Shown: piece by piece, positions 1-7,137 of the stretch
Layout: every line of letters starts with the position of its first letter
Numbering within the stretch: the stretch's first letter is position 1
Source of the DNA: Colimorpha_A sp045591885
GTDB taxonomy: Bacteria; Bacillota; Clostridia; Oscillospirales; CAG-272
Assembly (NCBI GenBank): GCA_045591885.1
Contig: JAZNTT010000047.1
Span: 1-57,913, forward strand
Direction: 5' to 3'
DNA: 57,913 nucleotides
The notes under the pieces: model-generated
Told to the model about the DNA's origin: nothing
The model's input: only the letters and a program-made list of their open reading frames with translations
Databases searched by the model: none
Program-made: the position numbers and the translations under genes

Positions 1-1071
1 GGTGAAAAAATCGACCTGACAGGGTGATGACGACGGGATCAGGTCGTTTACACCGACGGTGACCGAGCGAAGCGGTGCGGAAAAATGATGCTTTTCGAGC
101 GTTAGGGCAAAGGCGCGCTTGGCGATCACGGAATAGCTGTCTGTCGGCATATCGAGGCGGCACTGATACTGACGTGTTTGAAGATTACAGTCACGAAGCG
201 CAATGTTGACCGAGCACGCTTTTCTTTTTAGCGCGAGAAGCCGATGTCCAAGCTCCTCGCAAAGCGCGAGCATAACGGTCTTTATCTCCTCGCGTGTGCA
301 AAGATCACGCGCGGCTGTTGTGCCGTGGCTCATGCTCTTTATCGGCTCGGCGTTTTCCTCGGAAATTACGGGCGAGACGTCTCTGCCGTTAGCGATTTCG
401 ATAAGTGAAAGTCCATTTTTGCCGAGCGCACTTTTCAGCATCGGCGGATAAGCGTTTGCGATCTGCCCGATCGTGTGAATACCGAATCGCGCAAGCGCGG
501 CGCTTGTCGCGGGGCCTACGCCCATAAGATCGGAGGCGGGCAGATGCCAGATTTTTTCTCTGAACGATTCGTAGGGAATGACCGTCACGGCATCGGGCTT
601 TTTCATATCCGAGCCAAGCTTTGCGAACATTTTGTTGAACGAAACGCCAACCGAGATCGTAAGTCCAAGCTCCTTTTTTATGCGCTCTCGAACCGTGTTT
701 GCAATAGTCTCGCCGTCACCGAAAAGCGCGTGGCTTCCTGTCACGTCAAGCCAACATTCATCAGCGCCGAAAGGCTCAACAAGGTCGGTATAGGAAAGAT
801 ATATCTCCTTTGCCAAGCGCGAAAAATACATATATTCGTCGTAATGCGGCTCGGCAATTATCAGATCGGGGCATTTCTGCTTCGCGCGAACGACGGGCTC
901 GCCGGTCACGATTCCGTATTTTTTTGCGACGTAATTTTTTGCAAGCACTATCCCGTGCCGCTCTTCAATGCTTCCGCATACCGCGACGGGCAGCGAAAAA
1001 AGCCGAGGGTCCTTTCGACACTCGACGGATGCGAAAAAGTTGTTCATATCGCAGTGCAAAACGGTTCTCAT
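1..1071 (-). CDS. dinB: DNA polymerase IV (Y-family, DinB), C-terminus cut by window edge
   Basis: Reading the minus strand from 1071 gives 357 uninterrupted codons that run off the left edge, so the C-terminal end is missing. The protein is an error-prone translesion polymerase. Visible family marks are the first catalytic Asp in LHCDMNNFFASVE (D8) with the steric-gate Phe F13, the second acidic pair in FGADECWLDVTG (D104/E105), a thumb helix-hairpin-helix (LMGVGPATSAALARFGI) and the start of the little-finger domain. The ATG at 1071 is preferred over one at 1080 because the GGGGGGTG ribosome site then has proper spacing. Two LexA-like boxes lie in and above the promoter, so SOS induction is expected. 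Confidence 0.93.
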   Translation of the reverse strand, partial: MRTVLHCDMNNFFASVECRKDPRLFSLPVAVCGSIEERHGIVLAKNYVAKKYGIVTGEPVVRAKQKCPDLIIAEPHYDEYMYFSRLAKEIYLSYTDLVEPFGADECWLDVTGSHALFGDGETIANTVRERIKKELGLTISVGVSFNKMFAKLGSDMKKPDAVTVIPYESFREKIWHLPASDLMGVGPATSAALARFGIHTIGQIANAYPPMLKSALGKNGLSLIEIANGRDVSPVISEENAEPIKSMSHGTTAARDLCTREEIKTVMLALCEELGHRLLALKRKACSVNIALRDCNLQTRQYQCRLDMPTDSYSVIAKRAFALTLEKHHFSAPLRSVTVGVNDLIPSSSPCQVDFFT

Positions 1072-1097
1072 CAAAAACATCACCCCCCACATACCCG

Positions 1098-1127
1098 ATT
1101 ATAACACGAACGGGTGTTCTTTGTCAA
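1098..1127 (-). promoter_or_regulatory. sigma-A promoter of dinB
   Basis: On the minus strand TTGACA (1127-1122) is followed after 18 bp by TATAAT (1103-1098). Both hexamers match the consensus exactly and lie just upstream of the dinB ribosome binding site. Confidence 0.8.
1107..1120. promoter_or_regulatory. LexA/DinR (SOS) box 1 in the dinB promoter spacer
   Basis: CGAACGGGTGTTCT fits the Gram-positive LexA consensus CGAAC-RNRY-GTTYC at all but the last base. It sits between the -35 and -10 of the dinB promoter, where bound repressor would block RNA polymerase. Confidence 0.75.
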
Positions 1128-1135
1128 TACGAAAT

Positions 1136-1149
1136 CAAACATTTGTTCG
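1136..1149. promoter_or_regulatory. LexA/DinR (SOS) box 2 upstream of the dinB -35
   Basis: Read on the minus strand this is CGAACAAATGTTTG, again one base off the Gram-positive LexA consensus. Its centre lies 29 bp from box 1. The pairing suggests cooperative LexA repression of dinB. Confidence 0.6.
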
Positions 1150-1339
1150 GTAATATCTGGTAATAACGGAGAGTAAAGCCAATGAAGTGAAAACAGCAAA
1201 ATAAGACACATAAGAAGCAAAATAGATTATTGACAAGGCGGCACTTCTTGGCGTTTCGATGCTCGGCCACGATATAACGGGCGGGCAAAGTGGCGTTAAA
1301 AACGGAATCGGATACGCTTGCCTTCCCCCTCGCTGCCAT

Positions 1340-1364
1340 AAAAAAAAGACGGGTCACGCCGTCT
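1340..1364 (-). terminator. intrinsic terminator after gtrA-like gene
   Basis: On the minus strand GACGG-CGTGAC-CCGTC forms a short stem followed by a run of seven or more T. It lies just past the stop codon of the GtrA-like gene and closes the dtxR-gtrA unit. The rest of the interval to dinB holds the dinB promoter and nothing else I can support. Confidence 0.75.
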
Positions 1365-1371
1365 GTCAATT

Positions 1372-1785
1372 TTATTTATTCGCGCTGTCGATGCTCTTTC
1401 CGAACACGAAAAATCTGTCGAAAAGATACTCGGAGACGAAATTGATAAGCATCGTCATTATAAGAACGACGTAACCGTTCCAGCCGACCTCGGAACCGGT
1501 AAGCATAGCTGTCCACCAGGTCGAAAGGGGAGTGAATACAAGATAAAATCCCGCGACCTTCAGCATCGCGATCGGTACGTTACTTGCCGAGCAGAAGGTG
1601 AATTTGCGGTTGAGGGTAAAGTTCCAAAGCACCGAAAGAACGAGCGAAAGCAGGTGTGCAATCCATTCCTTAAAATGAAAAAGATCGAAAAACACCGCGT
1701 ACGATGCGAGCTCTATTGCGCCCGCACTTATCGAAAAGAGGACGAACTTTACTGTTCTTAAAAGCTCTTTTTTCTTATCGCTCAT
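1372..1785 (-). CDS. GtrA-like family membrane protein
   Basis: A 137-residue protein with four hydrophobic segments (about residues 11-33, 40-58, 75-95 and 103-127) and the family signature around WNFTLNRKFTF after TM2. GtrA-family proteins are small four-helix membrane proteins thought to help move lipid-linked sugars across the membrane for cell-wall or O-antigen glycosylation; the substrate here is unknown. Its start overlaps the stop of the upstream DtxR-type regulator in an ATGA, so the two are probably translationally coupled. The pairing of an iron regulator with GtrA is functionally unexplained. A terminator follows directly. Confidence 0.85.
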   Translation of the reverse strand: MSDKKKELLRTVKFVLFSISAGAIELASYAVFFDLFHFKEWIAHLLSLVLSVLWNFTLNRKFTFCSASNVPIAMLKVAGFYLVFTPLSTWWTAMLTGSEVGWNGYVVLIMTMLINFVSEYLFDRFFVFGKSIDSANK

Positions 1786-2147
1786 CGGCTTTTCTCCGTG
1801 AATTTCTTTATCGCGTCAAGCGTTTCAGGACTGATAACGTGCTCGATCTTGCAGGCGTCGTCGGATGCGACCTCGGCGCTGACGCCAAGCCCGACAAGGA
1901 ATTCTGCGAGGACCGTATGACGCTCAAAAACATTCTTCGCCCTTTCCTCGCCCATCTCGGTAAGTATCAGATTTCCGACGCCGTCAACGGTAAGGTAACC
2001 GCCCTTTTTGAGCAGACCCACAGCACGGCTTACGCTCGGCTTGCTGTAGCCCATCTCCTCGGCAACGTCGATGCTTCGCACCGCGCCCTTTTGGGAGAGG
2101 ACGTATATTGTTTCGAGATACATCTCGGCAGATTCGTGAAGATTCAT
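1782..2147 (-). CDS. DtxR/IdeR-type iron-dependent repressor (short form)
   Basis: A 121-residue protein with an N-terminal winged helix-turn-helix (about residues 1-65, helix SKPSVSRAVGLL) and the DtxR dimerisation/metal domain; the C-terminal SH3 domain of long DtxR proteins is absent. The metal ligands are of the iron type: Met9 (like DtxR Met10), His77, and C99-x-x-E102-H103 (like DtxR C102/E105/H106). Manganese-specific MntR has Asp and Glu at the Met and Cys positions. It is transcribed divergently from feoAB, and two identical dyads at feoA and feoB are its likely operators. RBS AAGGAG precedes the ATG. Metal choice is inferred from residues, not measured. Confidence 0.88.
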   Translation of the reverse strand: MNLHESAEMYLETIYVLSQKGAVRSIDVAEEMGYSKPSVSRAVGLLKKGGYLTVDGVGNLILTEMGEERAKNVFERHTVLAEFLVGLGVSAEVASDDACKIEHVISPETLDAIKKFTEKSR

Positions 2148-2175
2148 AAAAAACTCCTTGAGTCGTTCTTAACTA

Positions 2176-2204
2176 ATTTTATCATATAATTAAAAAATTT
2201 GCAA
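2176..2204 (-). promoter_or_regulatory. promoter of the dtxR-gtrA unit
   Basis: On the minus strand TTGCAA (2204-2199), a 17-bp AT-rich spacer and TAAAAT (2181-2176) precede the regulator gene. It runs divergently from the feoA promoter. Confidence 0.6.
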
Positions 2205-2223
2205 TAAAAATATAAAAAACCAC

Positions 2224-2252
2224 TTGACAAATGGGGATCAAGGTGCTAAAAT
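2224..2252 (+). promoter_or_regulatory. sigma-A promoter of feoAB
   Basis: TTGACA at 2224-2229, a 17-bp spacer and TAAAAT at 2247-2252. The predicted start near 2259 lies right at a GTTAGC dyad, which makes this an iron-repressible promoter candidate. Confidence 0.8.
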
Positions 2253-2260
2253 ATACCACG

Positions 2261-2276
2261 GTTAGCGGATGCTAAC
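2261..2276. promoter_or_regulatory. putative DtxR-family operator at feoA
   Basis: Perfect inverted repeat GTTAGC-GGAT-GCTAAC, placed at about +2 to +17 of the feoA transcript. The same arms and spacing recur at 2559-2574 before feoB. Binding by the adjacent DtxR-type protein is inferred. Confidence 0.65.
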
Positions 2277-2305
2277 TGACGTAAAACGTCAATAAGGAGC
2301 AAAAA

Positions 2306-2518
2306 ATGACACTCAAACAGGCAGAAGAGGGAATTGAATATATCGTAAAAGCCATCGAAACCGACGATGAGGAGCTTAACGCGTTCCTTTTCACGCTCGG
2401 CTGTTACGCAGGCGAGCCGATAACGGTCATCTCACGTCGCAAGAGCGGACTTACGGTGTCGATCAAGGACGGCAGATACAGTATTGATCCCCAGCTTGCC
2501 GACGCGATCATAATTTAA
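2306..2518 (+). CDS. feoA: FeoA family ferrous iron transport protein
   Basis: A 70-residue SH3-like protein of the usual FeoA length. It shows the family pattern of a central turn (LGCYAGEPITVISRR) and a C-terminal strand ending in DPQLADAIII. FeoA is a small cytoplasmic partner of the FeoB iron channel and is thought to tune its activity. It is first in a feoA-feoB-small protein operon. RBS AAGGAG sits 8 nt before the ATG. A short hairpin between feoA and feoB may lower read-through. Confidence 0.9.
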   Translation: MTLKQAEEGIEYIVKAIETDDEELNAFLFTLGCYAGEPITVISRRKSGLTVSIKDGRYSIDPQLADAIII

Positions 2519-2520
2519 AA

Positions 2521-2550
2521 AAGCAGAGCGGCGCTCTGCTGATTATTTTC
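2521..2550 (+). terminator. hairpin between feoA and feoB (attenuator-like)
   Basis: AGCAGAGC-GGC-GCTCTGCT (2522-2540) is followed by GATTATTTT. The stem is strong but the T-tract is poor, so partial termination or transcript processing is more likely than a full stop. Confidence 0.5.
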
Positions 2551-2558
2551 GCCCATCA

Positions 2559-2574
2559 GTTAGCAACGGCTAAC
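2559..2574. promoter_or_regulatory. second putative DtxR-family operator, upstream of feoB
   Basis: Perfect inverted repeat GTTAGC-AACG-GCTAAC, with the same arms and 4-bp spacer as the feoA operator. It lies about 40 bp upstream of the feoB start. No clear -35/-10 pair was seen next to it, so it may act as a roadblock or mark an internal promoter I cannot resolve. Confidence 0.6.
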
Positions 2575-2615
2575 CGACTAAAAGAATTAAAGTTATCCGA
2601 ACAGGAGTAAAATAA

Positions 2616-4544
2616 ATGAGAATAGCATTAGCAGGAAATCCGAACAGCGGAAAGACCACTATGTATAATGCCCTGACGGGCAGAAGCGAAAAGGTCGGAA
2701 ACTGGGCGGGAGTCACAGTCGACAAAAAGGAGCACGCGGTAAAGGGCGCATACGGAGAAAACGTTATCGCAGTCGACCTTCCGGGCGCATACTCGATGTC
2801 GCCCTTCACGAGCGAGGAGTCGGTAACGAGCGAGTACGTTAAGAACGAAAACCCCGATGCGATAATCAATATCGTCGATGCGACTAACCTCAGCAGAAGC
2901 TTGTTCTTCACAACACAGCTCCTTGAGCTTGGGATTCCCGTCGTCGTCGCGCTCAATAAGACCGATGCTAATAAGAAAAAGCACAATAAGATAGACGCCT
3001 CTAAGCTGAGCGAAAAGCTCGGATGCCCCGTAATTGAAACCGTTTCGACAACGGGCGAGGGACTTAAGGAGGTCGTATCCACTGCAGTAGCTTCTGTCGG
3101 CAAGGGACAGACCGCGCCTTATGTGGGAGCAAATGCGACCGATAAGAAATCGTCCGAAGAAGAGGATAAGCGCCGCTATAAGTTCGTAAATTCGATAGTC
3201 AAGGAAGTCGAAAGCAGAAAAACGCTTACGAAGAACAAGAACTATCAGGATAAGATAGACGCAGTACTTACCAATAAATGGCTCGGGATCCCGATTTTTG
3301 CAGTCGTAATGTTTGCTGTGTTCTGGATATCACAGGCAGGACCGGGCGTCTGGATCGCAGACTGGCTCGTCGGACTCCTTGAAAAGGGACAGGGCGCGCT
3401 CGGCAATCTTATGCTCGAGCACGACGTTGCCCCACTTCTCTACGAGCTTCTCGTTAACGGCGTTATCGGCGGAGTTATCGCCGTTATCGGCTTCCTCCCC
3501 CTCGTAATGATAATGTATTTTCTTCTCGCACTCCTTGAGGACTGCGGATATATGGCAAGAGTTTCCGTCGTGCTTGACCCGATCTTCAAAAAGGTCGGCT
3601 TGAGCGGAAAATCGGTCATTCCCTTTGTTATCGGAACTGGATGCGCGATCCCCGGCGTTATGGCTTGCCGCACTATAAGAGATGAAAGAGAACGCCGTGC
3701 GACCGCGATGCTCGCACCCTTTATGCCCTGCGGTGCGAAGCTTCCAATAATCGCGGCATTTGCAGGCGCGTTCTTCAAGGGCTCCTCGTGGGTTGGACCG
3801 CTTATGTACTTTATGGGCATCGTCGTAATACTTATCGGCGCGCTTATCGTGAACGGTATCACGGGCGCGAAGAGAAAGTCCTTCTTCATAATCGAGCTTC
3901 CCGAGTATAAAGCACCCTCGTTTTGGGGCGCGATCAAGAGCATGTGTCAGCGCGGCTGGTCCTTCGTCGTCAAGGCGGCAACCATTATTCTGCTTTGCAA
4001 TACCGCAGTACAGATAATGCAGACCTTTACCTGGTCGTTCAAGGTGGCAACGGAAGCAAACGATTCGATCCTTGCTTCAATAGGCGGACCGTTCGCATAC
4101 CTGCTCGTCCCCGTTATCGGCTTCCACGCATGGCAGATGGCGGCAGCGGCGATAACCGGCTTTATAGCTAAGGAAAACGTAGTCGGAACCCTCGCGGTAT
4201 GCTTCGCAATCTCTGACGTTGCAACCGAGCTTCCCGGCGCAAGCCCCGAGCTTACGACGGTTGCGGCACTCGCTTATCTGATGTTCAACCTCTTCACACC
4301 GCCTTGCTTCGCGGCAATCGGCGCGATGAACTCCGAAATGAAGAGCGCGAAATGGCTCTTCGGCGGTATCGCGCTTCAGATCGCATTTGGATATACGATC
4401 GGCTACCTCGTTTATACCGTTGGAACGCTTATAGTTTCCCCCGTATCGCTCGCAATCACACCAGCGATCATCGGCGGAATTGCCGTAATGACGTTTGCGG
4501 TGATCATAACGGCGCTCATAATAAGAGCGAGGAAAAAGGCATGA
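2616..4544 (+). CDS. feoB: ferrous iron transporter FeoB
   Basis: A 642-residue GTP-gated Fe(II) permease of the inner membrane. The N-terminal G domain shows G1 GNPNSGKT (7-14), G3 DLPG (54-57) and G4 NKTD (114-117). A charged helical linker (about 165-205) leads to the polytopic channel with the two gate repeats, including the conserved Cys motifs GTGCAIPGVMACRTIRDE and MPCGAKLPI, and the late AKENVVGTLA motif. Length is slightly below long FeoB forms but all core parts are present. RBS GGAG lies 9 nt upstream of the ATG. The gene ends in an ATGA overlap with the small Cys-rich membrane protein. Iron repression through the upstream dyads is expected. Confidence 0.97.
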   Translation: MRIALAGNPNSGKTTMYNALTGRSEKVGNWAGVTVDKKEHAVKGAYGENVIAVDLPGAYSMSPFTSEESVTSEYVKNENPDAIINIVDATNLSRSLFFTTQLLELGIPVVVALNKTDANKKKHNKIDASKLSEKLGCPVIETVSTTGEGLKEVVSTAVASVGKGQTAPYVGANATDKKSSEEEDKRRYKFVNSIVKEVESRKTLTKNKNYQDKIDAVLTNKWLGIPIFAVVMFAVFWISQAGPGVWIADWLVGLLEKGQGALGNLMLEHDVAPLLYELLVNGVIGGVIAVIGFLPLVMIMYFLLALLEDCGYMARVSVVLDPIFKKVGLSGKSVIPFVIGTGCAIPGVMACRTIRDERERRATAMLAPFMPCGAKLPIIAAFAGAFFKGSSWVGPLMYFMGIVVILIGALIVNGITGAKRKSFFIIELPEYKAPSFWGAIKSMCQRGWSFVVKAATIILLCNTAVQIMQTFTWSFKVATEANDSILASIGGPFAYLLVPVIGFHAWQMAAAAITGFIAKENVVGTLAVCFAISDVATELPGASPELTTVAALAYLMFNLFTPPCFAAIGAMNSEMKSAKWLFGGIALQIAFGYTIGYLVYTVGTLIVSPVSLAITPAIIGGIAVMTFAVIITALIIRARKKA

Positions 4545-4681
4545 TTAACGTAATTGTAATTTCGGTTATCGTCATTATCATTCTCGGCGCATTGTTCTAC
4601 ATAGTAAGAGAAAAGAAAAAAGGACGTAAGTGTATCGGTTGCCCGCATTCGGGCGAATGCTCAAAAAAGAACTGTCACTGA
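4541..4681 (+). CDS. FeoB-associated Cys-rich membrane protein
   Basis: A 46-residue protein starting inside the feoB stop codon (ATGA overlap). An N-terminal membrane helix (residues 2-21) is followed by a basic stretch (REKKKGRK) and four cysteines in CIGCPHSGECSKKNC, then the stop. This arrangement fits the small Cys-rich proteins commonly found after feoB in Firmicutes, possibly FeoC-like metal-binding partners; their role is not settled. Translational coupling to feoB and the terminator straight after support it being a real gene. Confidence 0.85.
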   Translation: MINVIVISVIVIIILGALFYIVREKKKGRKCIGCPHSGECSKKNCH

Positions 4682-4711
4682 AAACAGGCGGACGTTGTCC
4701 GCCTGTTTTTA
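4681..4711 (+). terminator. intrinsic terminator of the feo operon
   Basis: ACAGGCGGAC-GTT-GTCCGCCTGT followed by T5, starting at the stop codon of the small Cys-rich gene. Confidence 0.9.
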
Positions 4712-4773
4712 TGCAGTAAGCAAAATCCCCAAAACATTACCTGCTATGATAATAAATTTTTTCGCCTCCCTTA

Positions 4774-4802
4774 TTGATTTTAGTTCGTTAATATGATATA
4801 CT
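4774..4802 (+). promoter_or_regulatory. promoter of glyA
   Basis: TTGATT (4774-4779), 17-bp spacer, TATACT (4797-4802). A second TATAAT at 4807-4812 has no good -35 partner. Confidence 0.55.
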
Positions 4803-4843
4803 ATGTTATAATGAGAATTTTTTTGATATGTGAGGAAAAAACA

Positions 4844-6085
4844 ATGGTAGAAGAAACACTCCGTTACCTGACAGAATGTGATCCCGAGGTCGGAAAGGCA
4901 ATAGAAGCCGAGTTTGAGCGTCAGTGCGACGGCATCGAGCTTATCGCATCTGAAAACTTCGTTTCGCCCGCAGTAATGGCGGCGGCAGGAACCATTCTTA
5001 CTAATAAATACGCAGAGGGCTATCCGGGAAAGCGTTACTACGGCGGCTGTGAAAAGGTCGACGTTGTCGAGGACATCGCGCGTGAACGCGCAAAGAAGCT
5101 CTTCGGCGCAGAGCACGCAAACGTTCAGCCGCATAGCGGTTCGCAGGCGAATACCGCGGTATACGTAGCGCTTCTTCAGGCAGGAGATACCGTTATGGGT
5201 ATGTCGCTTGCGGACGGCGGACACCTCACACACGGAAGCCCCGTAAACATTTCGGGTCTTTACTATAATTTCGTTTCCTACGGCGTTGACCCCGTAACTC
5301 ACCTTATCGATTACGATAAGCTCGAGCAGCAGGCAATGGAAGTCAAGCCGAAGCTCATCGTCGCAGGCGCGTCGGCATATCCCCGCGTTATCGACTTTGA
5401 GAGAATGGCTGAGATCGCAAAGAAGTGCGGAGCGTACCTGATGGTAGATATGGCTCATATCGCAGGACTTGTAGCGGCAGGACTTCATCCGAACCCCGTT
5501 CCTTACGCTGATGTCGTAACGACGACCACTCACAAAACGCTTCGCGGTCCGCGCGGAGGACTTATCCTCTGCCGCGAGGAGCTTGCGAAGAAGATAGATA
5601 AGGCGATCTTCCCCGGAATCCAGGGCGGTCCGCTTCTCCACATTATCGCTGCTAAGGCAGTCTGCTTCGGCGAGGCGCTCAAGCCCGAGTTCAAGCAGTA
5701 TCAGGAGCAGATCGTAAAGAACGCAAAGGCTCTTGCAGATACTCTTGTCGAAGAGGGCTTCGACCTCGTGTCGGGCGGAACCGATAACCACCTTATGCTC
5801 GTTGACCTCCGTAACTTCAACGTAACCGGTAAGGAAATGGAGCACCGTCTCGATGAGGTACATATCACTGCAAATAAGAACGCGATCCCGAACGATCCTC
5901 AGAGCCCGTTTATCACAAGCGGTATCAGAGTAGGAACTCCCGCCGCAACGACGAGAGGACTCAAGGAAGAGGATATGGTAACGATCGGTAAGCTCATTAA
6001 GCTCACAGCGGCAGATTTTGAGAACTCCGCAGATTATATCAGAGCCGAAGTCAAGAAGCTCTGCGAAAAGTATCCCCTCTATTAA
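4844..6085 (+). CDS. glyA: serine hydroxymethyltransferase
   Basis: A 413-residue cytosolic PLP enzyme that interconverts serine and glycine and supplies methylene-tetrahydrofolate. The family length matches. The PLP lysine is K231 in TTTTHKTLRGPRGG, with the SENFVSP substrate motif near residue 35 and NKYAEGYPGKRYYGG near residue 55. An in-frame upstream start at 4793 would add a hydrophobic leader not found in the family; the ATG at 4844 has a GAGG ribosome site 8 nt upstream and is chosen. The gene is monocistronic between its own promoter and terminator. Confidence 0.97.
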   Translation: MVEETLRYLTECDPEVGKAIEAEFERQCDGIELIASENFVSPAVMAAAGTILTNKYAEGYPGKRYYGGCEKVDVVEDIARERAKKLFGAEHANVQPHSGSQANTAVYVALLQAGDTVMGMSLADGGHLTHGSPVNISGLYYNFVSYGVDPVTHLIDYDKLEQQAMEVKPKLIVAGASAYPRVIDFERMAEIAKKCGAYLMVDMAHIAGLVAAGLHPNPVPYADVVTTTTHKTLRGPRGGLILCREELAKKIDKAIFPGIQGGPLLHIIAAKAVCFGEALKPEFKQYQEQIVKNAKALADTLVEEGFDLVSGGTDNHLMLVDLRNFNVTGKEMEHRLDEVHITANKNAIPNDPQSPFITSGIRVGTPAATTRGLKEEDMVTIGKLIKLTAADFENSADYIRAEVKKLCEKYPLY

Positions 6086-6090
6086 AAACG

Positions 6091-6122
6091 AAACTCCGTT
6101 TTCCCTGAAAACGGAGTTTTTT
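6091..6122 (+). terminator. intrinsic terminator of glyA
   Basis: AAACTCCGTTTT-CCCTG-AAAACGGAGTTT with a T-run. It ends about 30 nt before the next start codon, so the exonuclease gene may be read by leakage or from a promoter I did not find. Confidence 0.85.
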
Positions 6123-6153
6123 GAGGAAAAATAAAGACAGACAAGGAAAAAGT

Positions 6154-7068
6154 ATGCAATACATAGTCCTCGACCTTGAATGGAACCAAGCGCTGTCGCG
6201 CGAGCAGTTCGTGACCGAGCCGGTCAAGCTGCGCGGTGAGATCGTGCAGATCGGTGCGGTGAAACTCGATGATGGCTTCAATCCGATCGACACGTTCAAA
6301 ATAATGGTTTCCCCTCGTCACTACAAAATAATGAACTATAAGGTGCGCGAACTGACGGGAATACGAACCGCAGACATAAAGCGCGGTCTCAGCTTTCCTA
6401 TTGCTTTCGGATTTTTCAAAAAATGGTGCGGAAGCGAATGTACTCTCCTCACCTGGGGCTGTGACGATATTCCGATGCTGAAGGACAATATGACGCTCCA
6501 CGGAATCGACACAGAGTTGCTCCCTCCGCATTATGACGTCCAGCCGATATTCGACTCGCAGGTAACTAAGGAAAAACGCCAGCACTCTCTCACAAGCGCG
6601 ATGGAGCTGCTCGGTGAACCGCCCTTTGAGGCTCACGATGCGTTGAACGATGCGCTAAGCACGGCGGCGGTCTGCCGACATCTCGATATGGAAGCGGGCT
6701 TTCTCGGGTACGAGGACATCACGAGAAGCTCAAAGCTTCCGACGATCGGCAAAAGCTTTACAAGGTTCAGTGAGATCATACGCGACGAGGAAGTCAATAC
6801 CCTTGTCTGTCCCGAATGCAGAAAGCTTGTTCATGCAGGCGAATGGATATCATGCCGCCGCGGAAAGCTGATGGCTAAAAACGATTGCGGGTGCGGCGAA
6901 AGGTATCTGACCTTCCTCTTTTGCATCAAAAACAAGGACGGTACGTATCGCGTCGGCAGAAAAATGCAGAAGCGCGAGGAGGCAGACGATGTCTACTACG
7001 AAAAGAAACGCGCAAAGAATGAGGAATGGCGCAAAAAGAAAACGGAACGGATTCTGACACACGCTTAA
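6154..7068 (+). CDS. DEDDh-type 3'-5' exonuclease (ERI1/KapD-like) with C-terminal Cys cluster
   Basis: About 304 residues. The N-terminal RNase T/DnaQ-like fold has Exo I LDLEWNQ (D and E catalytic), Exo II around WGCDDIPML, and Exo III HDALNDALSTAAVC with the H-x4-D pair, so it is probably an active DNA or RNA 3'-5' exonuclease. After about residue 215 a tail carries paired cysteines (CPECRK and later CGCGERY), suggesting a zinc ribbon. The ATG at 6154 has AAGGAAA upstream; a TTG at 6121 lies in the glyA terminator and is rejected. Substrate is unknown. KapD-type proteins of bacilli affect sporulation, but I cannot claim that role here. Confidence 0.85.
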   Translation: MQYIVLDLEWNQALSREQFVTEPVKLRGEIVQIGAVKLDDGFNPIDTFKIMVSPRHYKIMNYKVRELTGIRTADIKRGLSFPIAFGFFKKWCGSECTLLTWGCDDIPMLKDNMTLHGIDTELLPPHYDVQPIFDSQVTKEKRQHSLTSAMELLGEPPFEAHDALNDALSTAAVCRHLDMEAGFLGYEDITRSSKLPTIGKSFTRFSEIIRDEEVNTLVCPECRKLVHAGEWISCRRGKLMAKNDCGCGERYLTFLFCIKNKDGTYRVGRKMQKREEADDVYYEKKRAKNEEWRKKKTERILTHA

Positions 7069-7082
7069 GGGTTAAAAAAGTC

Positions 7083-7111
7083 TTGATTTTTTTGCTGAAA
7101 TAGGTTATACT
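7083..7111 (+). promoter_or_regulatory. promoter of the OPRT-like gene
   Basis: TTGATT (7083-7088), 17-bp spacer, TATACT (7106-7111), then AAAAGGAG before the ATG at 7138. Confidence 0.65.
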
Positions 7112-7137
7112 GAGAAAAAGCGAAAAGGAGAATCCTT

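Noticed and set aside
203..1163. Several + strand reading frames of 60-209 codons
   Set aside because: They lie opposite dinB, whose minus-strand frame is open over the whole stretch and has clear Y-family motifs.
1124..1369. Minus-strand 81-codon frame between gtrA-like and dinB
   Set aside because: It has no ribosome site or family features, begins at the gtrA terminator and runs into the dinB promoter with its LexA boxes.
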